This document shows positions 15,921 to 25,059 of a DNA stretch of 64,000 bases, piece by piece; position 1 is the stretch's first letter, and every line of letters starts with the position of its first letter. The DNA lies in the NCBI RefSeq assembly GCF_014284235.1, contig NZ_JACOGD010000012.1, positions 1 through 64,000 on the forward strand, read 5' to 3'. Source of the stretch: Cognatundibacterium curvum. Its GTDB lineage: Bacteria > Pseudomonadota > Gammaproteobacteria > Burkholderiales > Burkholderiaceae_D. The notes beneath the pieces were generated by a model. It did not search any database, had not been told where the DNA came from, and saw nothing but the letters and a program-made list of their open reading frames with translations. Position numbers and translations under genes: made by a program.

Positions 15921-17969
15921 ATGACGATTGACATGAGTCAGTTTTTCCAGGTCTTCTTTGATGAAGCAGAAGAGCTTTTGGCCGAGAAGGAAAAATTGCT
16001 GCTTGCGGTCGATGTGGTTTCGCCAGATCCGGAAGATCTTAATGCCATTTTCCGGGCTGCGCATTCCATTAAGGGTGGAGCGTCCACCTTTGGTTTGAAC
16101 GACATGACCGAAGTGACTCATGTCCTTGAGTCCCTGTTAGATAAAATCCGCAAAGGCGAAATGGCCTTAACCGCCGAACATGTGGATGCTTTTTTGTCGG
16201 CAAAAGATGTGCTCAAGATGCAGCTTGATGGGCATCGTTTGGGCTCACCGGTTGACCAGGATGCGGTGGCAGATGTCCGTATGCTGTTGCAATCCTTGTC
16301 CCAGGACGATGCTGCAGCACCGCCACCAAAACCAGCCTTGAGTCTGGCAGAGGACGAACACCAGAATACAACGTTTCATTCTGCATTCAGAATAGAGTTG
16401 CCTGTTGTAAGTGACGCCGACGCAAATGCACTCATGTCTGAGTTGGGACTATTAGGGAAAATCAGTAGTGAGCCTGACGCCAAGGATGGCATGGTATTGC
16501 ATTTGCAAACCAATGAAGGCAAAGACGATATTATTTCTATCTGTTCTTTCATCTTAAATCCGGATTGCCTTAAAATTTCGGAAGAGGCGGTTGCCGCTCC
16601 CGCTGCCGAGGTGCAACTCAGTGAGGATGAACTGGGCTATGGTTTTTTTGAACCATTAGACGCAATGTTTCCGCCGCTCGAAGGTGAAACCACTGCTGCG
16701 ACAAGTGCTGCAATGCCAGTGACACCACCAGTAATCGCCATGAGCAGCCCTAGCTCAGAAAAGAAAATAGCAGCCAAAAAAGAAATCGAAAAACCGGCTG
16801 CCAGCCAGGAATCCACCACGATCAGGGTTGGGATAGAAAAGGTTGATCAACTGATCAACCTGATCGGCGAACTGGTAATTACCCAGGCGATGCTGGAACA
16901 GCGCACCCAGCTTCTGGATCCGATTGAGAACGAACGACTGCTTAGCAGTGTTGCCCACCTGACGCGGAATACGCGTGACTTGCAGGAAGCCGTCATGTCG
17001 ATTCGCATGATGCCGATGGACTACGTGTTCTCACGCTTCCCACGTATGGTGCGCGACCTGGCCAATAAGCTGGGTAAGAAAGTTGAGTTTGTTACCTATG
17101 GTGCTTCCACTGAACTAGATAAAGGTTTGATAGAGCGTATTGTTGATCCGCTTACTCACCTGGTCAGAAACAGTATCGATCATGGCATAGAAATGCCCGC
17201 TGCCCGTGTCAGTGCTGGTAAAACCGAAACCGGCCGCCTGTCCTTATCTGCGGTGCATCAGGGCGGCAATATCGTTATCGAAGTCAGTGACGATGGTGGT
17301 GGTTTGCATAGAGAAAAGATACTGGCGAAGGCAAAGCAGAATGGCTTGCCTGTCAGTGACAACATGACAGACCCCGAAGTGTGGCAGTTAATTTTTGCGC
17401 CAGGCTTCTCCACGGCGGATGTAGTGACAGACGTATCCGGTCGCGGCGTTGGTATGGATGTGGTCAAGCGCAATATCACAGCGATGGGCGGGGTGGTTGA
17501 TATACGTTCAGCGCGCGGCTTTGGTACCACGATTACGATCTCCTTGCCACTCACACTCGCGATTTTGGATGGCATGTCGATTAAGCTGGGTGACGAAATT
17601 TACATACTTCCACTTGGCTACGTGGTCGAGTCCCTGCAGCCTGCACCAGACGATGTGAAAGAAGTCAATGGTAAAGGAAAAGTGATTAAGGTCAGGGACG
17701 AGTATCTGCAATTGGTTGCACTACATAAAAAATTTGCGCTTGAACCAAAATTCTTAGAACCATCCGACGGCATCGTCGTGATTGTTGAGGTTGATGGTAA
17801 AAAAGCTGCCTTGTTTGTCGATGATCTGGTCGGTCAGCAACAGGTTGTCGTAAAAAATATCGAATCGAATTATAAGAAAGTGCCTGGCATTTCCGGTGCA
17901 ACCATCCTGGGGGATGGCGGTGTTGCCTTGATCCTGGATGTGCCAGCGTTACTCCGCTCTGGTAAATAA
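15921..17969 (+). CDS. cheA: Chemotaxis histidine kinase CheA (main copy)
   Basis: Sensor kinase of the chemotaxis array. The 682 residues contain the HPt domain with His-48 in FRAAHSIKGGAST, a P2-like CheY/CheB-binding domain (~152-215), an Ala/Pro/Lys linker, the dimerisation helices from about 297, the ATPase with N box LVRNSIDHG near 414, DDGGGL and GRGVGMDVV, and a C-terminal CheW-like domain (~550-682). The start has GGAG upstream. cheW follows after 34 bp. It differs from the second CheA at 36.7-38.5 kb in having a P2 domain. Confidence 0.96.
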   Translation: MTIDMSQFFQVFFDEAEELLAEKEKLLLAVDVVSPDPEDLNAIFRAAHSIKGGASTFGLNDMTEVTHVLESLLDKIRKGEMALTAEHVDAFLSAKDVLKMQLDGHRLGSPVDQDAVADVRMLLQSLSQDDAAAPPPKPALSLAEDEHQNTTFHSAFRIELPVVSDADANALMSELGLLGKISSEPDAKDGMVLHLQTNEGKDDIISICSFILNPDCLKISEEAVAAPAAEVQLSEDELGYGFFEPLDAMFPPLEGETTAATSAAMPVTPPVIAMSSPSSEKKIAAKKEIEKPAASQESTTIRVGIEKVDQLINLIGELVITQAMLEQRTQLLDPIENERLLSSVAHLTRNTRDLQEAVMSIRMMPMDYVFSRFPRMVRDLANKLGKKVEFVTYGASTELDKGLIERIVDPLTHLVRNSIDHGIEMPAARVSAGKTETGRLSLSAVHQGGNIVIEVSDDGGGLHREKILAKAKQNGLPVSDNMTDPEVWQLIFAPGFSTADVVTDVSGRGVGMDVVKRNITAMGGVVDIRSARGFGTTITISLPLTLAILDGMSIKLGDEIYILPLGYVVESLQPAPDDVKEVNGKGKVIKVRDEYLQLVALHKKFALEPKFLEPSDGIVVIVEVDGKKAALFVDDLVGQQQVVVKNIESNYKKVPGISGATILGDGGVALILDVPALLRSGK

Positions 17970-18006
17970 TTAAAATTGACTACAAAGATTTTTTGAAGGA
18001 CATATG

Positions 18007-18522
18007 ATGACTCAAGCAACTCAATTTCAAAACGATGCAAACTCTTCGGACGAAGGCGCTTCGGTCGATATCGCCGGTCATGAGTTTTTGGCTTTTACTT
18101 TGGGAAATGAGGAGTATGGGATAGATATCCTGAAAGTACAGGAAATTCGTGGTTATGAAGCAGTGACCAGGATCGCTAATGCGCCGGAATTTCTGAAGGG
18201 TGTGATTAACCTGCGAGGCATCATTGTTCCTGTAGTCGATATGCGCATTAAGTTTAATCTTGGCACACCGTCCTACGATCAGTTTACTGTGGTGATTATC
18301 CTGAATATCGAGGGCAGAATTGTTGGTATGGTGGTTGACAGCGTGTCGGATGTAACCACGCTGATGCCTGGGCAGGTAAGACCTGCTCCGGAGATGGGTA
18401 CTACATTTAGTACTGACTTTTTGATTGGCCTGGGCACGTTGGAGGATCGTATGTTGATCCTGGTTGATATCGATAAACTGATGTCTAGCCCTGAAATGGG
18501 GTTGGTCGATCACGTCAGCTAA
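18007..18522 (+). CDS. cheW: Chemotaxis coupling protein CheW
   Basis: Adaptor that links receptors and CheA. It has about 171 residues with the CheW fold ([53 protein letters not shown]). Two ATGs in a row (18004 and 18007) precede the gene; GAAGGA lies six bases before the second, so I chose that one. Placed between cheA and the receptor gene as in most such operons. Confidence 0.95.
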   Translation: MTQATQFQNDANSSDEGASVDIAGHEFLAFTLGNEEYGIDILKVQEIRGYEAVTRIANAPEFLKGVINLRGIIVPVVDMRIKFNLGTPSYDQFTVVIILNIEGRIVGMVVDSVSDVTTLMPGQVRPAPEMGTTFSTDFLIGLGTLEDRMLILVDIDKLMSSPEMGLVDHVS

Positions 18523-18570
18523 ATCTTTACTTGTCTAAATTAGAAAATCTTAAATGGCGAGGGGACTGCG

Positions 18571-20271
18571 ATGAATTTGCGTAATCTTAGAATTGGTACA
18601 CGTTTGGGGGCAGGTTTTGCCCTTATTCTTGGTGCTATCACTGTTGTGATGTTGATCGTGAATGCGATGAATGCATCAAGTCGTAAAGAGATGGCAGATA
18701 ATCTGAGCGTTGCAAATCAAAAGCAATTGCTTGCGAATGCAATGAAGACCTCGGTGTATGAAGGTGGCATCGCGATGCGCAATATCGGCATTCAATCTGA
18801 TGTCGGCGAAATGCAAAAAGAAGAAGGCAAGGTCAAGGCGCAAAGAAAACTGTATGAAGAATCAAAAGTAAAACTGGTCAGTCTTGGTTTATCTGAAGAT
18901 GAAAAGAAAATTCTGGCTGAGGTAGCGAGAATAGATAAGGAAATCGAACAACCCTTTAAGGATGCTGTTGGGCAGGCATTGGCCTTCAATGGTGAAGGGG
19001 CGGTCAAGGTCATCACTTCGGTACTTGAGCCACTCAGTAGTAAATCGATACAGGAAATTAATAAGTTGGTTGACCTGCAAACTGTTGCTGCGCAAACGGA
19101 GTTTGAGACTGCAGCGCGCACTGGAACCAGACTTTCATATTTATTGTTCGTAGTCCTGGTCGCGTCTATCGCCTTCGGTGCATTCGTTGCGTGGATGCTA
19201 ACCGCCAGCATTACTAAGCCATTGAGTGAGTCTTTGCAGCTCGCAGAAACTGTAGCAAGCGGTGATTTACGAAGCACGATAGAGGTTGAGGGCAGTGACG
19301 AAGTTGCGCAGTTATTGATTGCACTCAAAAATATGAATGACAATCTGGCTGCCACTGTCGGACAGGTCAGGACAGGTACTGAAACGATCACAGTAGCGGC
19401 ACAAGAAATTGCCTCAGGAAATGCCGATTTGTCCCAGCGTACAGAGTCCCAGGCCAGCTCTCTGGAAGAAACTGCTTCTTCTATGGAGGAATTGACCAGC
19501 ACGGTGAAACAGAATGCAGACAATGCACGCCAGGCGAATCAGCTGGTTGTATCTGCGACGAATGTGGCGGTAAAAGGCGGTGCTGTAGTCGGCCAGGTGG
19601 TCGAAACGATGGGATCGATTAAGGACAGCTCACGCAAGATAGTCGATATTATCGGTGTGATCGACGGTATCGCTTTTCAGACCAATATTCTGGCATTGAA
19701 TGCTGCCGTTGAAGCCGCGCGTGCAGGTGAGCAAGGGCGTGGTTTTGCGGTTGTTGCTGCAGAGGTTAGAAATCTCGCACAACGCAGTGCCAGCGCTGCC
19801 AAGGAAATCAAGTCTTTGATTGGTGATTCGGTCGATAAAGTAGATCAGGGTAGTAAGCTGGTCGATGAAGCTGGTAAAACGATGGACGAGATTGTAACCA
19901 GTGTTCAGCATGTTGCGGACATCATGAGTGAAATTACTGCCGCCAGCCAGGAACAAAGTTCCGGTATTGAGCAGGTCAATCTTGCCATTACCCAGATGGA
20001 TGAAATGACCCAGCAAAATGCTGCTTTGGTTGAGCAGGCTGCCGCCGCAGCTGAGAGTATGGAAGAGCAGTCAGTTTCGCTCGCACAGGCTGTCAGTGTA
20101 TTTAAATTGAATACCGGCAATGCCATCAGCGCGTCGGCCAGACCTGTTGTGCGCGAGGCAAAAGTGCCGGCGCCAGCGAAAAAAGCGATACCTCAGGTGA
20201 GTGCAGAAGGTAATTCACCCAAAAAACTAACAAAAAATAGTGCTGACGATGACTCCTGGGAGGAGTTCTGA
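18571..20271 (+). CDS. Methyl-accepting chemotaxis protein
   Basis: Transmembrane chemoreceptor, 566 residues. It has an N-terminal membrane helix (~10-31), a periplasmic four-helix-bundle ligand domain (~32-185), a second helix (~188-210), HAMP, and a cytoplasmic coiled coil with the invariant hairpin tip ([36 protein letters not shown]). The C-terminus ends DDSWEEF, a match to the NWETF-type pentapeptide that docks CheR, which is encoded next. The ligand cannot be told from sequence. Confidence 0.95.
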   Translation: MNLRNLRIGTRLGAGFALILGAITVVMLIVNAMNASSRKEMADNLSVANQKQLLANAMKTSVYEGGIAMRNIGIQSDVGEMQKEEGKVKAQRKLYEESKVKLVSLGLSEDEKKILAEVARIDKEIEQPFKDAVGQALAFNGEGAVKVITSVLEPLSSKSIQEINKLVDLQTVAAQTEFETAARTGTRLSYLLFVVLVASIAFGAFVAWMLTASITKPLSESLQLAETVASGDLRSTIEVEGSDEVAQLLIALKNMNDNLAATVGQVRTGTETITVAAQEIASGNADLSQRTESQASSLEETASSMEELTSTVKQNADNARQANQLVVSATNVAVKGGAVVGQVVETMGSIKDSSRKIVDIIGVIDGIAFQTNILALNAAVEAARAGEQGRGFAVVAAEVRNLAQRSASAAKEIKSLIGDSVDKVDQGSKLVDEAGKTMDEIVTSVQHVADIMSEITAASQEQSSGIEQVNLAITQMDEMTQQNAALVEQAAAAAESMEEQSVSLAQAVSVFKLNTGNAISASARPVVREAKVPAPAKKAIPQVSAEGNSPKKLTKNSADDDSWEEF

Positions 20272-20304
20272 GTTTGCTCCTGACTAATTACCTGGGTGCG
20301 GAAT

Positions 20305-21192
20305 ATGACCGATAGAGTGAAATCAGAGTCCTCGAAAGAGTTTAACTTCAATTCGCGGGATTTTGATCGGGTACGTGAATTGATCTATAAGCGGGCTGGT
20401 ATTTCTCTGGCAGATAGCAAGCAGGAGATGGTCTACAGCCGGTTGGCAAGGCGTTTGCGTGCGACGGGCCTGACTTCATTCACAGAATATCTGAATAAGC
20501 TAGAGGGTGATCACGATAGTCAGGAGTGGGAAGCGTTCACCAATGCACTGACCACTAATTTGACTTCTTTTTTCAGGGAGGAGCATCATTTTCCTATCCT
20601 TGCAGAGCACGTCAAGAAGTGTGCAACACCGGTCAGTATCTGGTGTTCAGCCAGTTCTACCGGTGAGGAACCCTATTCGATAGCAATGACTTTGTGTGAG
20701 GCATTTGGAACTATGCGTCCGCCAGCGCAGATTATTGCCACTGATATTGATACAAATGTTCTCAATACAGCAGCAAAAGGTGTTTATAACGCAGACCGTA
20801 TTGAAAAAATGTCTCAGGAAAGAATCAGGAAGTTTTTTCTGAAGGGAAAAGGAGCGCAAGAAGGTTTGGTTCGCGTCAGGCAGGAACTGCGTGATCTGAT
20901 CACGTTTAAGCAATTGAACTTGTTGGCAGATAGCTGGCCGGTCAGCGGTGAGTTTGACGCGATTTTTTGTCGCAATGTCATGATTTACTTTGATAAGCCA
21001 ACTCAGGGGAAAATCCTGAAAAAATTTGCACCGCTGATGAAGTCGGATGCCTTGTTGTTTGCGGGGCATTCAGAAAACTTTTTATACGTTACTGATGAGC
21101 TGAAGTTGAAGGGAAAGACGGTTTACGAGCTGGCAAATTCCAGGACTGCCGGCCGGCCATCAGTAAGTCACCTGCATAAAGGTAGTTTATGA
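20305..21192 (+). CDS. cheR: Chemotaxis protein methyltransferase CheR
   Basis: Methylates glutamates of chemoreceptors for adaptation. 295 residues: N-terminal helical domain (YSRLARRLRATGLTSFTEYL), then the SAM-binding domain with VSIWCSASSTGEEPYSIAM, IIATDID and IFCRNVMIYFD. The frame opens at a GTG at 20296, but the ATG at 20305 has the better spacing to an upstream G-rich site. Its stop overlaps the cheD start by four bases (ATGA). Confidence 0.95.
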   Translation: MTDRVKSESSKEFNFNSRDFDRVRELIYKRAGISLADSKQEMVYSRLARRLRATGLTSFTEYLNKLEGDHDSQEWEAFTNALTTNLTSFFREEHHFPILAEHVKKCATPVSIWCSASSTGEEPYSIAMTLCEAFGTMRPPAQIIATDIDTNVLNTAAKGVYNADRIEKMSQERIRKFFLKGKGAQEGLVRVRQELRDLITFKQLNLLADSWPVSGEFDAIFCRNVMIYFDKPTQGKILKKFAPLMKSDALLFAGHSENFLYVTDELKLKGKTVYELANSRTAGRPSVSHLHKGSL

Positions 21193-21794
21193 GCTTGAGC
21201 GAAGAGCATTTTGCAACCAATGTCTACTATGACCGCACATTTGATTGTGATGCTGCCAAGATATTGCCGGGTGAATTTTATTTCACCAACAAGGATATGC
21301 TGATTGTCACCGTGTTGGGCTCCTGTGTCTCAGCGTGTATTCGTGACCGGGTGTCGGGCGTGGGTGGAATGAACCACTTTATGTTGCCAGATACGGGCGG
21401 TGATGCCGATAATCCGGTGTCGGCCTCGATGCGCTATGGTACCTATGCGATGGAAGTGCTGATTAATGAGCTTCTGAAAGCTGGTGCCAAGAGAGAAAAC
21501 ATGGAGGCAAAGGTCTTTGGCGGCGGTAATGTCTTGCGCGGTTTTACAGCAATCAATGTTGGTGAGCGAAATGCTAAATTCGTTTTGGATTACCTGCGCG
21601 CAGAGAGAATGCGTGTGATTGCTGAAGATCTGAATGATATTTATCCTAGGAAAGTATATTTTTTTCCACGTACCGGCAAAGTACTTGTGAAAAAGCTGAA
21701 AGTCGAGCATAACGATACATTGAGAAAACGTGAACAGGATTACGCCAGCCGTCTCAAAACCACCTCTGTTGGTGGTGAGGTTGATTTGTTCTGA
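21189..21794 (+). CDS. cheD: Chemoreceptor glutamine deamidase CheD
   Basis: Deamidates receptor glutamines to create methylation sites and in some species binds CheC or CheY. 201 residues with the catalytic Cys in VTVLGSCVSACI, the His in GGMNHFMLP and the VFGGGNVL motif. The C-terminus ends GGEVDLF, similar to the tail of the CheZ-motif protein at 14.9 kb. Coupled to cheR by a 4-bp overlap. Confidence 0.95.
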   Translation: MSLSEEHFATNVYYDRTFDCDAAKILPGEFYFTNKDMLIVTVLGSCVSACIRDRVSGVGGMNHFMLPDTGGDADNPVSASMRYGTYAMEVLINELLKAGAKRENMEAKVFGGGNVLRGFTAINVGERNAKFVLDYLRAERMRVIAEDLNDIYPRKVYFFPRTGKVLVKKLKVEHNDTLRKREQDYASRLKTTSVGGEVDLF

Positions 21795-21839
21795 AATGAT
21801 GGATGGTCGTGATAAATGTGTGGTTGTGGAGTTTGAAGA

Positions 21840-22913
21840 ATGAAAATAAAAGTATTGATAGTTGACGACTCCGCTCTGATTCGTAGCGTAATGAGTGAAA
21901 TTATCGGTAGCCAGCCAGACATGGAGGTGGTTGGTGTGGCGCCTGATCCGTTGGTTGCAAGAGAGCTCATTAAGCAGACCAATCCCGATGTCCTGACGCT
22001 GGATGTGGAAATGCCCAAGATGGATGGCCTGGACTTTCTGGAACGGCTGATGCGCTTGCGTCCGATGCCCGTCATCATGGTTTCTTCGCTGACTGAGCGT
22101 GGTTCAGAGATAACGATGCGTGCCTTAGAGTTGGGTGCGGTGGATTTTGTGACCAAGCCTAAGCTGTCCATACAGAGTGGTATGCGGGAATACGCAGATC
22201 TGATTACTGAAAAGATCAGGGTGGCGTCGAAAGCCAGAATTCGTCGTGCTGCAGCGGTGGCTGATCATGCTAAAGTGGCACAAGAGAGTTTGCCGCCAGT
22301 GCGCAATCCTCTGACGAGTAGTGAAAAGCTGATTATCATTGGCGCATCTACCGGTGGGACGGAGGCGATTAAAAATTTCCTGGTGCAGATGCCTTCGGAT
22401 TGCCCGGGTATCCTGATTACCCAGCATATGCCTGAAGGATTTACCCGTTCTTTTGCAAAGCGACTGGATGGCTTGTGTAAAATTTCAGTGGCTGAGGCTA
22501 GTGGCGGCGAACGTGTATTGCCAGGCCATGCGTATATTGCACCTGGTCATTCTCATCTGTTATTGGGGCGGAGTGGTGCAAACTATGTGACCCAGTTGGA
22601 TACGGGGGAGCCTGTCAACCGGCATCGTCCTTCGGTTGATGTGCTGTTCCGCTCAGCCGCGACTTGTGCTGGTAAGAATGCGGTCGGTGTTATTTTGACT
22701 GGCATGGGCAAAGATGGTGCAGCCGGCATGTTGGAAATGAAAAATGCAGGCGCCTATAATTTTGCTCAGGATGAAGCGAGCTGTGTTGTATTTGGTATGC
22801 CAAAAGAGGCAATCGCTGCCGGAGGTACACATGAAGTTGCTCCACTCAATGAATTGCCTGCTAAAGTTCTGCAATACTTGGCAACGCATGGCAGCCGGGC
22901 ATTAAGGGTGTAG
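21840..22913 (+). CDS. cheB: Chemotaxis methylesterase/deamidase CheB
   Basis: Removes receptor methyl groups when phosphorylated by CheA. 357 residues: receiver domain (Asp-9, Asp-10, phospho-acceptor Asp-55 in [12 protein letters not shown], Lys in VTKPK), linker, then the methylesterase with the Ser/His/Asp triad in [17 protein letters not shown] and GMGKDGA. Together with CheR and CheD this gives a full adaptation system in the operon. Confidence 0.96.
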   Translation: MKIKVLIVDDSALIRSVMSEIIGSQPDMEVVGVAPDPLVARELIKQTNPDVLTLDVEMPKMDGLDFLERLMRLRPMPVIMVSSLTERGSEITMRALELGAVDFVTKPKLSIQSGMREYADLITEKIRVASKARIRRAAAVADHAKVAQESLPPVRNPLTSSEKLIIIGASTGGTEAIKNFLVQMPSDCPGILITQHMPEGFTRSFAKRLDGLCKISVAEASGGERVLPGHAYIAPGHSHLLLGRSGANYVTQLDTGEPVNRHRPSVDVLFRSAATCAGKNAVGVILTGMGKDGAAGMLEMKNAGAYNFAQDEASCVVFGMPKEAIAAGGTHEVAPLNELPAKVLQYLATHGSRALRV

Positions 22914-23016
22914 TTCTCACTACGTTTTTTATGCTTTTCTGCAATTTCGGCACCCAGAAATTGTAATTTGACCGATAATACTAACAACTATCTTTAAAGA
23001 AATATTGGAGTAATTC

Positions 23017-23412
23017 ATGGCTGACCAAAATCTCAAATTTTTAGTTGTCGACGACTTTTCTACCATGCGACGTATCGTCAGGAATTTGCTCAAAGAATTG
23101 GGTTATTCCAACGTGGATGAGGCTGAAGACGGCGCAATGGGTCTGGCTAAATTAAAGAATGGCGACTTCGATTTCGTCATTTCTGACTGGAACATGCCTA
23201 ACATGGACGGTTTGACCATGTTGCAGCATATTCGTGCTGATCCGGCTTTATCCAAATTGCCAGTCTTGATGGTGACTGCTGAGGCGAAGAAGGAAAATAT
23301 TATTGCAGCAGCTCAGGCTGGTGCGAATGGTTATGTGGTGAAACCTTTTACTGCTGCGACCCTGGATGAAAAGCTGACTAAGATTTTTGAAAAACTCGGA
23401 AAACCAGCCTGA
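23017..23412 (+). CDS. cheY: Chemotaxis response regulator CheY (second copy)
   Basis: 131-residue CheY very close to the E. coli type ([20 protein letters not shown], phospho-acceptor Asp-57 in [28 protein letters not shown]), so it is the likely motor-binding form. GGAG lies six bases before the ATG. It ends the motility operon: a strong terminator follows at 23475-23520. cheZ, often found right after this cheY, is instead at 38.5-39.3 kb. Confidence 0.96.
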   Translation: MADQNLKFLVVDDFSTMRRIVRNLLKELGYSNVDEAEDGAMGLAKLKNGDFDFVISDWNMPNMDGLTMLQHIRADPALSKLPVLMVTAEAKKENIIAAAQAGANGYVVKPFTAATLDEKLTKIFEKLGKPA

Positions 23413-23768
23413 TACCAGCTCCGTGCATTGCAGAGTCCGCATGTAAGCTTGAATCAGAAATCTACCTGACACAAGGCTTTGTTGTCCGTATGCTTGCAGA
23501 CAACAAAGCCCGTTTTTTTTGGGGGGCTGAGTTTTTTGAAAAGTGTGAAATGCCTGATGCTTTGTGCTCACTAGTGTGGATAATGTTGTGTTATGGCATC
23601 ATTTCTTGTAACCAGCCGTAAGATAATTTGCGGTGATTTTATGAAGTCTGACAGACTGGCCATTCACTGTCCTGCGCAGTGGCGGCATCCTTGCCTTGAA
23701 TGCTGCGTCTGGGCTTGGTAAGCGAGGCATTCAGCTGTTAATCCGGAACTTCTTTGAAAATTGTATAT
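23413..23768. other. Intergenic region after cheY with operon terminator
   Basis: 356 bp without a gene. It contains the terminator at 23475-23520 and about 240 bp of leader or promoter region for the next gene, including the short palindrome GTCTG-A-CAGAC at 23646-23656. I see no clear promoter boxes. Confidence 0.5.
23475..23520 (+). terminator. Terminator of the flhDC-mot-che operon
   Basis: A perfect 12-bp stem, GGCTTTGTTGTC (23475-23486) with GACAACAAAGCC (23499-23510), has a 12-base loop and is followed by eight Ts (23513-23520). Confidence 0.93.
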
Positions 23769-24986
23769 ATGGTCGAAACTCACTTCATCGTGCGCGAGCC
23801 TTTACTGGATCCTAAACAAAAAGTAATAGGGTTTCAGTTTTCCTGGCAAAACAATAATCCAGCTGTGGAATCGGATGTCGATAGTCTCGATGCGTTGCTG
23901 GAGTTCGTTGCAGGTCATCTCAATGATGATGATAAAGGCTTTTTATTAGATGACAGCCTGATCTTTCTCGAGGCAGCGCCCCAGTTATTGCAAGTTGAGG
24001 GACTCAAACTTTTCCCGCCTAAGAACACCGTTTTGATCCTGCATAAAAAGCACTTCGCTGATAGCGCGAATATGGCAGCAGTTAAAACTTTGCGTGACCT
24101 GGGCTATGGTATTTGCCTGCGTGGAGCCGAGATTACCACTCTGGAGCGCGGTTTTTTTGCCTTTGTCACGCATATCGAAGTGAAACTGAACGCAGCGAAT
24201 TTCGCCTCTCAGGCCAAAGTCTATGCGTCTTTGAAGCAGTCTTCCGTCAAAATGGTGGCAAGGAATGTGGCAAGCTGGCAGGATTTTGATGCTTGCTCAG
24301 CACTTTCTCTGGATAGTTTTGTCGGAAAATTGCACCTCACCCCAAAACCGAATACCGCAGTCAAAGCGCTCAATCCTTCACAGACCACAATTTTGCAATT
24401 GATGGAAATGGTCAGAAAAAATGCTGACATCCAACAGTTGGAATTGGTCGTGAAGCGCGATGCGACCCTTGCCTATAAATTGCTGCGCTATATCAATTCC
24501 GCCGGTTTTGGTCTGCGCACTGAAGTACAATCATTGAAGCACGCGGTACAGATGTTAGGTTATAGTCCACTCTATCGCTGGTTGACGGTGTTATTGGCGA
24601 CAGCAAGTACCAGTGGCTATTCGCCGGTATTGCTTGAGACGGCGATCGTACGTGGTCGTTTCGCTGAATTATTAGGCCAAATGAAAATGCCTAAGGCAGA
24701 AGCTGAAAACTTATTTGTTGCCGGTATGTTTTCTCTGCTTGATCGCTTGCTGGGCTTGCCCATGGATCAGATTATGGCTTCGATTCAATTACCCGAAGTT
24801 GTAACGGAAGCCTTGATCTCAAGAGGTGGTTTGTTTGGCCCGTATCTGGCATTGGCAGAGGCATGTGAACTCAATAGTATGTTGGTGGGATCTCTGGCGG
24901 AATCGCTTAAAATTTCCGCTGAAGATGTGAATGCCGCTCACTTGTCCGCCTTGGTCTGGGCCAAAAACGTCGCTGCAGCCGCTTAA
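23769..24986 (+). CDS. YuxH-type protein: degenerate EAL domain plus HDOD domain
   Basis: About 405 residues. The N-terminal half has the fold pattern of an EAL phosphodiesterase (FIVREPLLDPKQKVIGFQF at the start) but lacks the EAL signature and the metal-binding Asp/Glu motifs, so it should not hydrolyse c-di-GMP. The C-terminal half is an HDOD domain (ILQLMEMVRKNADIQQLELV, LAYKLLRYINSAGFGL, LKHAVQMLGY) without HD residues. Such proteins act as signalling scaffolds. The frame opens at a TTG at 23754; the ATG at 23769 is an alternative and neither has a clear ribosome site. It lies downstream of the che operon behind a terminator, so a link to motility is only suggestive. Confidence 0.85.
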   Translation: MVETHFIVREPLLDPKQKVIGFQFSWQNNNPAVESDVDSLDALLEFVAGHLNDDDKGFLLDDSLIFLEAAPQLLQVEGLKLFPPKNTVLILHKKHFADSANMAAVKTLRDLGYGICLRGAEITTLERGFFAFVTHIEVKLNAANFASQAKVYASLKQSSVKMVARNVASWQDFDACSALSLDSFVGKLHLTPKPNTAVKALNPSQTTILQLMEMVRKNADIQQLELVVKRDATLAYKLLRYINSAGFGLRTEVQSLKHAVQMLGYSPLYRWLTVLLATASTSGYSPVLLETAIVRGRFAELLGQMKMPKAEAENLFVAGMFSLLDRLLGLPMDQIMASIQLPEVVTEALISRGGLFGPYLALAEACELNSMLVGSLAESLKISAEDVNAAHLSALVWAKNVAAAA

Positions 24987-25005
24987 ATTTTTTTTACCTC
25001 CAGGC

Positions 25006-25036
25006 AACGGCAAGCATCTGGCTTGCCGTTTTTTTT
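25006..25036 (+). terminator. Terminator after the EAL/HDOD gene
   Basis: A 10-bp stem, AACGGCAAGC (25006-25015) with GCTTGCCGTT (25021-25030), has a 5-base loop and is followed by a T tract to 25036. It ends only 23 bases before the next start codon. Confidence 0.9.
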
Positions 25037-25059
25037 GCTGAATTACAGATTGTGTCAGG

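Noticed and set aside
22952..22978. Possible sigma-28 site before the second cheY (ACCGATAA)
   Set aside because: The -10-like box is good but the sequence at the -35 position (ACCCAGAA) does not match TAAAGTTT.
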